DNA of 64,000 nucleotides from QVMG01 sp032073245 (lineage in GTDB: Bacteria; Bacteroidota; Bacteroidia; Bacteroidales; Tannerellaceae): NCBI GenBank assembly GCA_032073245.1, contig DAMANX010000009.1, positions 62,001-126,000 on the forward strand, read 5' to 3'. The notes beneath the pieces were generated by a model. The model searched no databases and was not told the origin of the DNA. It saw nothing but the letters and a program-made list of their open reading frames with translations. Position numbers and translations under genes: made by a program. Shown here in pieces: positions 1 to 9,008 of this stretch. Position 1 is the first letter of the stretch, and the number at the start of each line of letters is the position of its first letter.

Positions 1-1808
1 TTACGGGCTATCGGACGATTAGTTGGAATTACAACCACATCTAATTTATAGATATCCCATAACTCACCTGCTTCTGTTTCAGCGGTACCTGTCATACCGG
101 CTAATTTGTGATACATACGGAAGTAGTTCTGCAATGTAATAGTAGCAAAGGTTTGAGTAGCTGCTTCTACTTTTACCCGTTCCTTCGCTTCAATAGCCTG
201 GTGCAGGCCATCTGAATAACGACGTCCGTCCATGATACGTCCGGTTTGTTCGTCAACGATCATTACCTTATTGTCCATCACCACGTATTCATCATCCTTT
301 TCAAATAATGTATATGCTTTCAACAATTGGTTGATAGTATGTACACGCTCACTCTTAACAGAGTAATTAGCCAGTATTTCATCTTTTTTAGCCTGTACTT
401 CTTCTTCCGTTCCCTGTATATTTTCCAACTGAGACAGTTCTGCGGCGATGTCAGGCAACACAAAGAAGTGTGCATCGTCTGAATTACCCGTTAACAGGTC
501 AATACCTTTATCCGTTAATTCAATACTATTGTTCTTTTCATCGATTACAAAGTAAAGATCATCTGTTACTAGGTGCATATTACGCATGTTCTCAGCCATA
601 TATAAAGCTTCCGTCTTCAGCATCTGCGTTCTGATACCCGGTTCACTCAGGAACTTGATCAGAGCCTTATTGCGCGGAAAACCTTTGAATGAACGATAGA
701 GTAGGAGCGAACCTTCTTCCTGCACCTTTTGATCATCGCTGGCCATCTTTTGTTTGGCTTCGATTAATAATTTAGAAGTCAGATTCTTTTGAGCATTTAC
801 AACAACTTCCACATTGGGGCGGAATTGTTCAAATAATTGCTCTTCTCCACGTGGAATAGGCCCGGAAATAATCAATGGCGTACGGGCATCATCAATCAAT
901 ACGGAGTCGACCTCATCGACAATTGCATAATTATGTTTGCGTTGCACCAGGTCGTTCGGACTAATTGCCATGTTGTCACGTAGGTAATCAAAACCGAATT
1001 CATTATTAGTACCAAAGGTGATATCAGCATTGTAAGCTGCACGGCGGGCATCCGAGTTGGGTTGGTGTTTATCGATACAATCTACAGACAAGCCATGGAA
1101 CATATACAATGGGCCCATCCATTCCGAGTCACGTTTTGACAGATAATCATTAACGGTTACTACATGTACACCATTGCGAGTCAAAGCATTCAGGAATACA
1201 GGAAGGGTGGCAACCAATGTTTTACCTTCCCCTGTCGCCATTTCGGCAATCTTACCTTTATGTAGTACAACACCCCCGAATAACTGTACATCATAGTGTA
1301 CCATATCCCAGGTGATTTCATTGCCTCCTGCAACCCAGTGGTTATGATAAATTGCATTGTCGCCCTCAATATGTACAAAGTCATGTTTAGCTGCCAGATT
1401 GCGGTCAAAATCATTTGCCGTAACAACTATTTCTTCATTTTCTTTAAAACGGCGAGCCGTATCTTTAACAATGGAGAATACTTCAGGAAGAACTTCTTCC
1501 AATATAACCTCCATTTTCTCGGTTATTTCTTTTTCAATCTTATCGACTTCAGCCCAGATCGATTCGCGTTCTTCGAGTTCTTTCTCGTCAATTCCTGCAC
1601 GTAGTTCAGCAACCCGTGCGTGTTCTTCAGCTACATAATCCTGTATTTGTTGTTTGATAACATCGGTACGGCTGCGTAACTCATCGTTACTCAGCTTTTC
1701 TATAGCAGGATACGCTTCTTGTATTTTCTTCACAAAGGGAGTAATCTCCTTCATGTCCCGTTGTGACTTATTGCCGAGTAGTTTCGACATAAATTCATTA
1801 AATCCCAT
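1..1808 (-). CDS. secA: Protein translocase ATPase SecA (3' end outside window)
   Basis: ATP-driven motor that pushes unfolded preproteins through SecYEG at the inner membrane. About 602 N-terminal residues are visible, starting MGFNEFMSKLLGN. The nucleotide-binding fold shows the Walker A motif MATGEGKT near residue 190 and the DEAD-like box VDEVDSVLIDDART near residue 295, followed by the PLIISGP segment leading into the preprotein cross-linking domain. Bacteroidetes SecA is usually about 1,100 residues, so the C-terminal scaffold and tail lie left of position 1. The ATG at 1806-1808 is chosen because translation from it matches the standard SecA N-terminus. A 7-bp repeat array lies just upstream of the start. 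Identification is by family motifs seen directly and is secure. Confidence 0.97.
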   Translation of the reverse strand, partial: MGFNEFMSKLLGNKSQRDMKEITPFVKKIQEAYPAIEKLSNDELRSRTDVIKQQIQDYVAEEHARVAELRAGIDEKELEERESIWAEVDKIEKEITEKMEVILEEVLPEVFSIVKDTARRFKENEEIVVTANDFDRNLAAKHDFVHIEGDNAIYHNHWVAGGNEITWDMVHYDVQLFGGVVLHKGKIAEMATGEGKTLVATLPVFLNALTRNGVHVVTVNDYLSKRDSEWMGPLYMFHGLSVDCIDKHQPNSDARRAAYNADITFGTNNEFGFDYLRDNMAISPNDLVQRKHNYAIVDEVDSVLIDDARTPLIISGPIPRGEEQLFEQFRPNVEVVVNAQKNLTSKLLIEAKQKMASDDQKVQEEGSLLLYRSFKGFPRNKALIKFLSEPGIRTQMLKTEALYMAENMRNMHLVTDDLYFVIDEKNNSIELTDKGIDLLTGNSDDAHFFVLPDIAAELSQLENIQGTEEEVQAKKDEILANYSVKSERVHTINQLLKAYTLFEKDDEYVVMDNKVMIVDEQTGRIMDGRRYSDGLHQAIEAKERVKVEAATQTFATITLQNYFRMYHKLAGMTGTAETEAGELWDIYKLDVVVIPTNRPIAR

Positions 1809-1820
1809 GATTCTTTATTT

Positions 1821-1853
1821 AATTGACAATTGACAGTTGACAATTGACAATTA
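1821..1853. repeat. 7-bp tandem array (TTGACAA units), left arm
   Basis: Four to five consecutive copies of the heptamer TTGACAA (one copy TTGACAG) lie 12 bp upstream of the secA start. The array is the inverted partner of the one at 1926-1957. The pair could fold into a stem of about 25 bp around roughly 72 bp. Confidence 0.85.
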
Positions 1854-1925
1854 TTAGTCAATGTCAATACCAGGCAATTGTCGGTAGTTATTCTTCTTAT
1901 TATTGATATGAGTAAGTGCTTCTTT

Positions 1926-1957
1926 AATTGTCAACTGTCAATTGTCAATTGTCAATT
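1926..1957. repeat. 7-bp tandem array (TTGTCAA units), right arm
   Basis: Consecutive TTGTCAA/CTGTCAA heptamers in inverse orientation to 1821-1853. The array overlaps the last codons and the TGA stop of the phosphatase gene, so the final residues (LTIDN) are encoded by repeat. The 72 bp between the two arrays has no recognisable gene. Confidence 0.85.
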
Positions 1958-3527
1958 CGCGGAGCGGTAAGCTCTGCGACGCATTCGGAGGACGTATACG
2001 CAGTACGTGCGTAACGGAAGGTGCTACTTCAGTAGCTTTTATTTCGCGGTAAATATGTTGTGGCTTTAATCCATTACCTAAGAAGATAAGAGGGGTGATC
2101 ACGGCATTATTGCGTACCACTTTTACCTTCTCCTTTGGATTGTCAAAGTTTACTTTCCAACCGGGCTGTAATTCGATAATCAAGTCACCACGCCCTAGAT
2201 GATGGGTTCCGTGACGGAATTTGGCAGTTCCTTCATTCCAGTCACCATTAAGTAGTGAACGGTCGGTTGTTACCAATTGGACACCACTGAATTCCTGAAC
2301 AAATTCTGCAGCTTTATCTTGTACTTCAGTGAGGCTTAGTTTTGCATTCTCAATGGCTTTCCGGTTCAGGAATATCTGGTTGTTATAGTAACCGGTTACC
2401 CAATTCTGATCTTGTCCGTAAATGGCCATCAGATACATATTGAGTAAAGCAATGCAACGTTTCGGATGGAAATCTCCACCACCCAGTAAAAGGCCTTCAG
2501 GATATTCTTCTTCGCTTCGGAAATAGCCGGAGCCGGTAAATACAACTAATGTATTCTGCAAACCTACTTTCTTATCGATAGCATCCAGCAATTGTTCAAT
2601 ATCCTTATCAAGTTGATAATAGAGGTCTTGTATTTCCCTGTTGTATTCTTTATTCAGTAAAGTCCGGTAGTTTCCCGCATAGTAAGTAATTGCCAGCATG
2701 TCCGGGCATGAACGTGTGCCAAATGCTCCATACTCAAGGAACTGAAGGGCCAGACGATTGATCTCTTTATTGATAAAAGGCGATGTCTTCAGATTAATAT
2801 AGACATTCGGAGTCTTTTCTGTAAAAGAATATTTGAATGGTATATCATCCAGAACATACGGAAATGCATTGTAACGTTCAATAGGTAAAGAAGGAGTCCA
2901 TACCATCTGATTGAGACGGGCAGTTAAAGCCTCTGATCCGTTATTGTAACGATCAACATACCACGGAATCCCTTTATAATAAGTCGTTGTAGCCCATTTA
3001 CCATTGTAATCGTCCATCCAAAAGGCCCCGTTTGCAGCGTGTCCTGCAGATAAGATAGCACCTTCAGCATTGGGAGCTATGGCAAATACATCGCTTCTCC
3101 CTTTTGACGCAATTTTAAGCTCATCGCCGATAGTTGAACTTATCAATGCTTTCGGCGAATAGTTTTCCTTTGTATAGTTACCAAGAAATTCAGGGTCATT
3201 CAAGATAGAAACTTCCCGTTCCTTGTCGAAATCGTAAACGTGATTGTGATGTATGCCGTGAAAAGCAGGATTTGCTCCTGTGAAAAGAGTGGCAAACGAA
3301 CTGGCCTGGTCGATATCAGAGAATTCAAAGCTGATATTCTGATAAACAAGTCCCTGATTCATTAACCTTTTGAAACCCCGTTCTCCGAATGTATTATAGA
3401 AGTAATCTACATAATCGCCCCGTAGCTGGTCTACAGTAATGCAAACCACCATCTTAGGTGCCTGTTGTTGGGCTCCCAGATTGGTAACTGCTAAAAGGAC
3501 AATTAATGATGATAATAATCTTCTCAT
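1938..3527 (-). CDS. Alkaline phosphatase superfamily protein (PafA-like), secreted
   Basis: Predicted periplasmic phosphatase or phosphodiesterase of the alkaline phosphatase superfamily (type I phosphodiesterase/PafA-like), 529 residues. An N-terminal signal peptide (about residues 1-20, ending LGAQQ) is followed by VVCITVDQLRGD, whose Asp is a typical first metal ligand. Next come the nucleophile region SSFATLFTGANPAFHG and later GGGDFHP and HGTHHLGRGD, which carry His/Asp metal ligands. Its start overlaps the stop of the upstream DUF4105 gene by 4 bp, implying translational coupling. The 3' end is odd: the stop codon lies inside a 7-bp repeat array. If about 21 bp of repeat are skipped, the same frame stays open for some 23 more codons (TIKEALTHINNKK...). 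The family call is firm; the substrate is unknown. Confidence 0.85.
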   Translation of the reverse strand: MRRLLSSLIVLLAVTNLGAQQQAPKMVVCITVDQLRGDYVDYFYNTFGERGFKRLMNQGLVYQNISFEFSDIDQASSFATLFTGANPAFHGIHHNHVYDFDKEREVSILNDPEFLGNYTKENYSPKALISSTIGDELKIASKGRSDVFAIAPNAEGAILSAGHAANGAFWMDDYNGKWATTTYYKGIPWYVDRYNNGSEALTARLNQMVWTPSLPIERYNAFPYVLDDIPFKYSFTEKTPNVYINLKTSPFINKEINRLALQFLEYGAFGTRSCPDMLAITYYAGNYRTLLNKEYNREIQDLYYQLDKDIEQLLDAIDKKVGLQNTLVVFTGSGYFRSEEEYPEGLLLGGGDFHPKRCIALLNMYLMAIYGQDQNWVTGYYNNQIFLNRKAIENAKLSLTEVQDKAAEFVQEFSGVQLVTTDRSLLNGDWNEGTAKFRHGTHHLGRGDLIIELQPGWKVNFDNPKEKVKVVRNNAVITPLIFLGNGLKPQHIYREIKATEVAPSVTHVLRIRPPNASQSLPLRELTIDN

Positions 3528-4723
3528 TCTTTATTTCTTTTGCTTATCGCGTATGCAGACCGTAGTCCTAACGTAGCTATTAATGGAATAAACGCCGTAT
3601 TCATCTGCTGAGGAATAAAATACCACCCTAATAAAAACAACGAAAGCGCCGCAAAGTTAATAAAATGATAGTAATATGCTGCTTTCTTAGCCTTTTTTAG
3701 GGAAAACAATAAAACGCCGATAAGATGGAAAGGATGTAACCATACAACTGACCAGTTTGGCCATATACTTGGATGTACTGATATGAAACATAAAAAGAAA
3801 AGGACACACCCGGCTATACCTGCTATGGTAAAGAGAATAATATCTACTGCCCGGTAGTATTTCTTTTGTCGCTTTTCTTTGAATGTAATGGCAGCGATCA
3901 GTGCAAACAGTAACCATCCGCACACGATAGGAGTAAAGATTGTATTGAAAATACTATTATCTTCTTCGTCTGATTCTATGGCATTAATTACCGTTGTTCC
4001 TGAGACCATTTTTCGTTCTGATCCATCAGGTGATACTATTGTCGCCTTTTCATAGATTTCTTTTAGGTAATAAGGAAGAAACATCATCTCATGCGGGGTG
4101 GCTAATCGGTCTGCAGGACTACCCAAAGCCAAATCAATGCCAAATGTCAACCATTTATTCCGGGCAGTACAGTTATGTACCATTTCACGGAATGTCTTCT
4201 GCTGTGGCGTATCATTGTAGATAACTTCACCCTCGGTATAACGTTCAACCATTTCAGGTAGGCGTGTAGCACAATTGTCAAAGAAAAAATTATAACGATA
4301 TACCCTGTTTTCGGGCTTTGCATTTTCTGCTAATGCATTAAATAGGCGGTTTTTCTCTTCTTGTGTCAGGTTTAGTACCTGTTCTGTCACATCACTACCC
4401 CGCATTTGGTATTCAATGATATAGGACTGATAGTTTGTTACTCCCAGAACGTAATCAGTTTCACCTAAAGCAAAACGGAGAATAAAGTTAGATTGTGAGA
4501 AATCGAATATACCATAATTGAAAACCCAATCCCCTTGAGCAACCGGATCGGATACACGGAAAGCAGCATGTCCAAACACCGTAAAGACCTCATCCTGATA
4601 AGGAGCACTGGTCAGTATACTGATCTTTGCTTCCTCACTTAACTGTAACTGCGCATGTGCCGGTAGCAACCATATCATCAGTCCCATCAGGAATAGTCCA
4701 AATATTCTTCTTATCCTCTTCAT
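3524..4723 (-). CDS. DUF4105 membrane protein
   Basis: 399 residues with a signal peptide (ending near LPAHA, residue 24). A DUF4105-type periplasmic domain follows, with the segments FTVFGHAAFRV, YGIFDF, and FFFDNCATRLPEMVE around residues 145-160. The NCAT motif with Cys and nearby Asp/His resembles a cysteine-peptidase-like (Lnb N-terminal-like) fold. Four or five hydrophobic helices fill residues 262-390, so it is anchored in the inner membrane with the N-terminal domain outside. It is first in a two-gene unit with the phosphatase. A TATCTTTG promoter element sits 11 nt upstream of the ATG. The biochemical function of the family is not established. Confidence 0.75.
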   Translation of the reverse strand: MKRIRRIFGLFLMGLMIWLLPAHAQLQLSEEAKISILTSAPYQDEVFTVFGHAAFRVSDPVAQGDWVFNYGIFDFSQSNFILRFALGETDYVLGVTNYQSYIIEYQMRGSDVTEQVLNLTQEEKNRLFNALAENAKPENRVYRYNFFFDNCATRLPEMVERYTEGEVIYNDTPQQKTFREMVHNCTARNKWLTFGIDLALGSPADRLATPHEMMFLPYYLKEIYEKATIVSPDGSERKMVSGTTVINAIESDEEDNSIFNTIFTPIVCGWLLFALIAAITFKEKRQKKYYRAVDIILFTIAGIAGCVLFFLCFISVHPSIWPNWSVVWLHPFHLIGVLLFSLKKAKKAAYYYHFINFAALSLFLLGWYFIPQQMNTAFIPLIATLGLRSAYAISKRNKE

Positions 4724-4734
4724 CTTCTGAATTA

Positions 4735-4742
4735 CAAAGATA
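4735..4742 (-). promoter_or_regulatory. Bacteroidetes -7 element (TATCTTTG) for DUF4105 gene
   Basis: TATCTTTG matches TAnnTTTG exactly and ends 11 nt before the ATG at 4723, which would leave a leader of only about 6 nt. No clear TTTG -33 box was found. Confidence 0.5.
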
Positions 4743-4880
4743 AATAATAAACCTTTGTCGTTGCATTAAAAAATACAATTATCGTGCCACTTATTATTCC
4801 TCCTTTAACTTTTATCTTTTTCTATCGCAATATCTAACCTTTTTGTGCCAAAGATCTATTTCGTTTATGCAGTATAAATA

Positions 4881-4970
4881 ATCTGCTCACAGCTGTGCAA
4901 TATATATTTCACAGCTGTGCAATTATTATTCCCCAATTGTGCAATATATATTGCACAGCTGTGAGCAGAT
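4881..4970. repeat. 22-bp-period tandem repeat forming a 26-bp perfect inverted repeat
   Basis: The core CACAGCTGTGCAA recurs at 4888, 4910, 4932 (degenerate) and 4954 (CACAGCTGTGAGC), exactly 22 bp apart. The outer flanks are complementary, so positions 4881-4906 and 4945-4970 are perfect 26-bp inverted arms around 38 bp. CACAGCTGTG is itself palindromic. Downstream at 4992, 5014, 5036 and 5058 a weaker 22-bp periodicity (ATAG/TTAG starts) continues. The rest of the 4724-5124 gap holds only the two promoters. Confidence 0.85.
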
Positions 4971-5108
4971 AAAAACTATAGCAAAAGAATAATAGATATT
5001 GCAGACAAAAGGGTTAGTTCCCTTAGAGTAAAAAGTTAAATGATAGTAAATTACCAGATAGGAGAGCGTGTTTTTAGGGCAGCTACATGTAATTTGTTTC
5101 CTTTTCTT

Positions 5109-5116
5109 TACTTTTG
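5109..5116 (+). promoter_or_regulatory. -7 element (TACTTTTG) for folK
   Basis: TACTTTTG matches TAnnTTTG. The folK ATG begins 8 nt after it, so the expected transcript start lies within a few bases of the start codon (a very short leader or leaderless mRNA). An earlier ATG at 5118 meets a stop after four codons. Confidence 0.5.
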
Positions 5117-5124
5117 CATGCTGA

Positions 5125-5526
5125 ATGAATGAGATAGGAAAACAAAATAGATGCTTATTGTTGCTCGGTTCAAATGTTGAGCGTGAGAAGAATATGGATG
5201 CTGCTGTCAAATGGTTGCGTGACATATTTGACCGAATTTGTTTTTCGGAAAGAATTCCAACGCTTCCGGTTGGGAAGACGGAAGGAGTACCTCCTTATCT
5301 TAATCAGTTGGCAATAGGGTATACTTCTTTAGGAAAAGAAGAGATAAAGGCCTCTCTCAAACAATTCGAAAAAGAAATGGGGCGTCGTTCCGAAGATAAA
5401 GAGGTAGGACGTATTATAATAGATATTGATCTTTTGAAATGGAACGAGGAGTTACTTAAGCCGAAGGAGATAGAACGCGAATATGTACAAAGTTGTCTTC
5501 AATCTTTCCCTTCCGATTGTTCGTAA
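5125..5526 (+). CDS. folK: 2-amino-4-hydroxy-6-hydroxymethyldihydropteridine pyrophosphokinase
   Basis: HPPK transfers pyrophosphate from ATP to 6-hydroxymethyl-7,8-dihydropterin, the step before dihydropteroate synthase in folate synthesis. Visible family features are LLLLGSN near the N-terminus (residues 11-17), PYLNQLAIGYTS in the middle, the ATP/Mg segment around GRRSEDKEVGR, and the metal-binding IDIDLL (about residues 110-115). At 133 residues it is shorter than usual (about 150-160). Its last 28 bp overlap, tail to tail, the 3' end of the glycosyltransferase on the other strand. The ATG at 5125 is the first usable start downstream of a good -7 box. Confidence 0.88.
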   Translation: MNEIGKQNRCLLLLGSNVEREKNMDAAVKWLRDIFDRICFSERIPTLPVGKTEGVPPYLNQLAIGYTSLGKEEIKASLKQFEKEMGRRSEDKEVGRIIIDIDLLKWNEELLKPKEIEREYVQSCLQSFPSDCS

Positions 5527-6641
5527 ATCATTTTATTTAATCGTTCAGCCTGATATCGGTTTGAATAAGTAGGGAAAAGAAGGCTTTCTCGCAAAGTGAT
5601 TAAATCGACAGACATCGGAATAGTCATTAATTCATTGCAAGCCTGAATCATTTCATCCGGTGTATTGGCTATAACGCATAACTCATCAAGCCCACTTCCT
5701 GTTAGCATAAGGCTGTTCACTATGGTATGCCGTCCGGCAAATAAGCTATTTAATAGTTTTAGTTTAAGCCCTGTATCCTGAAAAGTGATAAGTAATTGTA
5801 TCTGAGCATTACGAATCAGTGAATTCATCTCTTCCGTAGAGGGATTTGCAATTATCTCTATATTCTTATGCGTGGCTGCTGCATTGCGGAGTAAAGAGGA
5901 AGGATCCATCCCGGCTATTATGCATTTCTGTTTAAGTCGGCTGAATACGTTCTCAATCAGATAAAGAGCCGCGTGTTCATTCTCAACAACCGACAATTTA
6001 CCATGATATAGAATAAAATCCGATTGTCCCGGTTCAACAGTTACCTTATCATTTGCATGATAACATGGCATAAATTCCACACTTTTATCAGGGAATGCCT
6101 TTTGCAGATACTTTGTGTCGGTTGTTGAAACAACTAACATTTGGTCGGCATACTGTAATACTTTCTCATACCACTTGAAACGGTGGCTTTCAATCCATAA
6201 AAAAGCTTTCTTTACAGGTTGCCGGGTAGCTTTGGCCAGATGCCGGTAATAGTCATGTTCAATATTACTCTCCCTATATATTTTGATACGCTGTTTCAAA
6301 CGGGGATCACTGATATAATAACAAGTATGTAAGCCCTCAAAAAGGATCGGATACTCATTGGCCAATAAATTCTTTAATAACTCAGGGCTTTTACGGCTAT
6401 ATACATTGTAAGGGAGTAAAGTAAAATTATAGAACAGCCCGGTCCTGCGTTTATAATAATAAACCTTTTCGCATATAGCTTCCAATTCCGGAGCAGCAGG
6501 ACGTTCATAAACAAAGCAATGAAGAATAATACGCACACCAGTGTCATGTAATGCTTTCAGTTTGTAATATACGTCTATAATTCCCCCGTAATTGGGAGGA
6601 TAAGGAACATTGAAAGATATGACATTGATATATTTCTCCAT
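5499..6641 (-). CDS. Glycosyltransferase (GT4-like), last gene of polysaccharide operon
   Basis: 380 residues. The N-terminus (INVISFNVPYPPNYGGIIDVYYKLKAL) is the typical acceptor-side Rossmann opening of GT-B enzymes. A C-terminal nucleotide-sugar half (FILYHGKLSV ... IAGMDPS ... IQLLITFQDTGLKLKLLNSLFAG) follows from about residue 205. It is probably cytoplasmic or membrane-associated and would transfer a sugar to a surface glycan. It starts 2 nt after the upstream glycosyltransferase stop and is last in a five-gene run. Its 3' end overlaps folK (convergent) by 28 bp. Donor and acceptor cannot be read from sequence. Confidence 0.8.
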   Translation of the reverse strand: MEKYINVISFNVPYPPNYGGIIDVYYKLKALHDTGVRIILHCFVYERPAAPELEAICEKVYYYKRRTGLFYNFTLLPYNVYSRKSPELLKNLLANEYPILFEGLHTCYYISDPRLKQRIKIYRESNIEHDYYRHLAKATRQPVKKAFLWIESHRFKWYEKVLQYADQMLVVSTTDTKYLQKAFPDKSVEFMPCYHANDKVTVEPGQSDFILYHGKLSVVENEHAALYLIENVFSRLKQKCIIAGMDPSSLLRNAAATHKNIEIIANPSTEEMNSLIRNAQIQLLITFQDTGLKLKLLNSLFAGRHTIVNSLMLTGSGLDELCVIANTPDEMIQACNELMTIPMSVDLITLRESLLFPTYSNRYQAERLNKMIYEQSEGKD

Positions 6642-6642
6642 A

Positions 6643-7920
6643 CTAATCCTGTTTTATTGGGTCTTTTTGTGTGGGTAGAGTGGTGAGTTCGTTGAATATG
6701 GATGCGAATTGAGCTGCCTGTTCAGGACGGGAATAACGTTGTAGCGTTTTCCTGTCGATGTTTGAAGCTGTATAACCATTGGCTTTCCAAAAAAGGTATT
6801 GCTCTTTCAGAAAGTCATAAACCTCGTCAACCCGGATAGCTGCCAATCCCGCATGTGTCTCTTCAATAGCTTGTGCCAGATAACTTTCATCACTACGAAC
6901 ACAAAGAATGGGTTTCTCGACAGCCAGAGATTCAAAGAATTTGGTTGTCATAACTCCTTTAGGACCATTATCGAATGATTGATTAGTGAGCAGCAACAAG
7001 ATAGAACTACTGTTTAGTACATGAGGAATCTTTGCCGCAGGTACATACCCTTTAAAATGACTATATGATAAGATATTATATTTCTCTGCCTCTTTCGTGA
7101 TAACCATCCAGGATGCTTCATCTACATACCAATTTACGTGGCAGTCGGCAGGGTGGATGGTTTTGTCTTTTATGAGCATAGATAATGCTTCGAAAAAGAG
7201 GCTTGGATCACGCATAGCCGTGCTTAACAGGCGACCTGTATAAGTAATAACGAAGTGATGTGTATTTATTTGTTCCGGAAAGAACAACTCCGGATCATAT
7301 CCATTATAAATAAGTTCTACTTTAGGATTGTATCGTTTGAGAATGTCTACGTGCCAGGGAGAGACTGTCGTTAAATAAGCAGCACTTTGAAGAACCCGGT
7401 TGCGTTGACGTAGGCTTTTACGTGTAAACCAGGCTGCAAAAGACTTCTCTAATCCTCCCAGAGAAGGCAGCGAATGAGAAATATATTCATTTCCTGTATA
7501 TTGCTCAATAATATCGCGTAGATCAACGACTAAAGGTAATCTGAATTTACGGGATAGTTTTCCGGCAGCAGGGAGAGGAAATGTACGGAAACTACTACAT
7601 AAGATCAGATCAAACTTTTCTCCCTTCAATATTTTCTTTGCTTCATGATACATACGTTTGTCCTTGTATCCATAAAGCATATCTCTTGTGAAAGTAAACA
7701 TCCACTGGCGTTTACGTGCGCTTTTGCTGTTTGCCGTATAGAAATTGACATATCTGACATTGGCTTCTCCCGCAAGAAAAGAAAAGGCTTTTTCATCTTC
7801 AACCCATTCAGCTAGAACCGTAGGCTCCCATCCTTGTTCCCGGATATATTTGCATAAATATCCCATGCGTGGTCCGAAAGCCGGGGGAAACAGGTCGCAG
7901 ATGATTAATACCTTTTTCAT
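6643..7920 (-). CDS. Glycosyltransferase family 4 protein
   Basis: 425 residues, GT-B fold. N-terminal domain: KKVLIICDLFPPAFGPRMGYLCKYI. C-terminal donor domain: VELIYNGYDPELF (about residue 205), FVITYTGRLL, then ILLLLTNQSFDNGPKGVMTTKFFESLAVEKPILCV with the EX7E-like nucleotide-sugar contact region. Its start overlaps the WecB stop by 4 bp, indicating translational coupling. Membership in a WecB-containing operon suggests a glycan containing ManNAc or a derivative; that link is inference. Confidence 0.85.
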   Translation of the reverse strand: MKKVLIICDLFPPAFGPRMGYLCKYIREQGWEPTVLAEWVEDEKAFSFLAGEANVRYVNFYTANSKSARKRQWMFTFTRDMLYGYKDKRMYHEAKKILKGEKFDLILCSSFRTFPLPAAGKLSRKFRLPLVVDLRDIIEQYTGNEYISHSLPSLGGLEKSFAAWFTRKSLRQRNRVLQSAAYLTTVSPWHVDILKRYNPKVELIYNGYDPELFFPEQINTHHFVITYTGRLLSTAMRDPSLFFEALSMLIKDKTIHPADCHVNWYVDEASWMVITKEAEKYNILSYSHFKGYVPAAKIPHVLNSSSILLLLTNQSFDNGPKGVMTTKFFESLAVEKPILCVRSDESYLAQAIEETHAGLAAIRVDEVYDFLKEQYLFWKANGYTASNIDRKTLQRYSRPEQAAQFASIFNELTTLPTQKDPIKQD

Positions 7921-9008
7921 AATAACTGAATAATTGTTTCAGCGGAATTCCCACTTCCGTAATCCAGTATTTCTTCCTGAACTTCCGGAGGGTTTGACAG
8001 GCAACGAAGTATTTCCTCCGTTTTATAGCCGGCAATCTGGTTCCATCCTGCGTCAACTGTTTCCGTCCATTCGGTTTCTTCCCGTAAAGTGATACATGGA
8101 GTATGATGGAAATAAGCTTCTTTTTGTACGCCTCCCGAATCCGTAAGAATAGTAGCTGCATGTTTTTCAAGCATTACCATATCCAGAAAAGAGAGGGGAG
8201 GAGTTAAGAGAATACCCGGATGCTTTTCGAGAGAAGGAAGTAATCCATAACTCTTAAGATAAGATTGGGTGCGCGGATGAAGGGGAAGAACTACAGGAAA
8301 AGAACTTGTTCCGATCTCCTGTAGAGCAGCCATGATTTGTTGTAACCGCGTCTCATTATCTGTATTCTCAGCTCTATGTACAGTGCAGAGATAAAATGAT
8401 TTAGACTTTAATTTATATGTATCCAAAATAAAGGAAGATGCATCAGCCAAACGGCCGAATAAGAGCGCTGCATCATACATTACATCACCTACATGGTGGA
8501 CTCCTTTATGAATCCCCTCATTTGCTAAATGCTGAATCGCTCCGAATGTAGGGCAACAAAGTAATGTGGATAGATGGTCAGTCAGTACTCTGTTGATTTC
8601 TTCCGGCATTAGGCGATTAAAACTTCGTAGTCCTGCCTCTACATGTACAATAGGGATATGCAATTTGCTGGCGGCCAATGCTCCGGCTAAAGTGGAGTTG
8701 GTATCACCATAAACTAATACATAGTCAGGTTGGGATTCAATTAGTATTTTCTCAATAGCAGCCAGCATTTGCCCGGTCATTTCTCCATGTGTACCATTTC
8801 CACATTGCAATGCCCATGTAGGCTGAGGGATACCCATTTCCTGAAAGAATATCTGGCTCATATTGGTATCGTAATGTTGGCCCGTATGCAGTAATAGCTC
8901 TTCGATACTTTTATCGGGATGCATACGATTATGCTCCTGAATAGCCTTGCTAACCATAGCAGCTTTGATAAACTGAGGACGGGCTCCTACGATAGTAATA
9001 ATCTTCAT
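7917..9008 (-). CDS. wecB: UDP-N-acetylglucosamine 2-epimerase (non-hydrolysing)
   Basis: Interconverts UDP-GlcNAc and UDP-ManNAc in the cytoplasm to supply donor for surface polysaccharide. 363 residues, the normal length. Clear family motifs are KIITIVGARPQFIKAA (1-17), GDTNSTLAGALAA (about 94-106), HVEAGLRSFNRLMPEEINR (about 115-133), TVHRAENTDN (about 210), and LTDSGGVQKEAYFHHTPCITLREETEWTET near the C-terminus. Overlaps of 4 bp with both neighbours place it in the middle of the operon. The exact symbol (wecB versus a capsule-specific homologue) is not decidable here. Confidence 0.93.
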   Translation of the reverse strand: MKIITIVGARPQFIKAAMVSKAIQEHNRMHPDKSIEELLLHTGQHYDTNMSQIFFQEMGIPQPTWALQCGNGTHGEMTGQMLAAIEKILIESQPDYVLVYGDTNSTLAGALAASKLHIPIVHVEAGLRSFNRLMPEEINRVLTDHLSTLLCCPTFGAIQHLANEGIHKGVHHVGDVMYDAALLFGRLADASSFILDTYKLKSKSFYLCTVHRAENTDNETRLQQIMAALQEIGTSSFPVVLPLHPRTQSYLKSYGLLPSLEKHPGILLTPPLSFLDMVMLEKHAATILTDSGGVQKEAYFHHTPCITLREETEWTETVDAGWNQIAGYKTEEILRCLSNPPEVQEEILDYGSGNSAETIIQLL

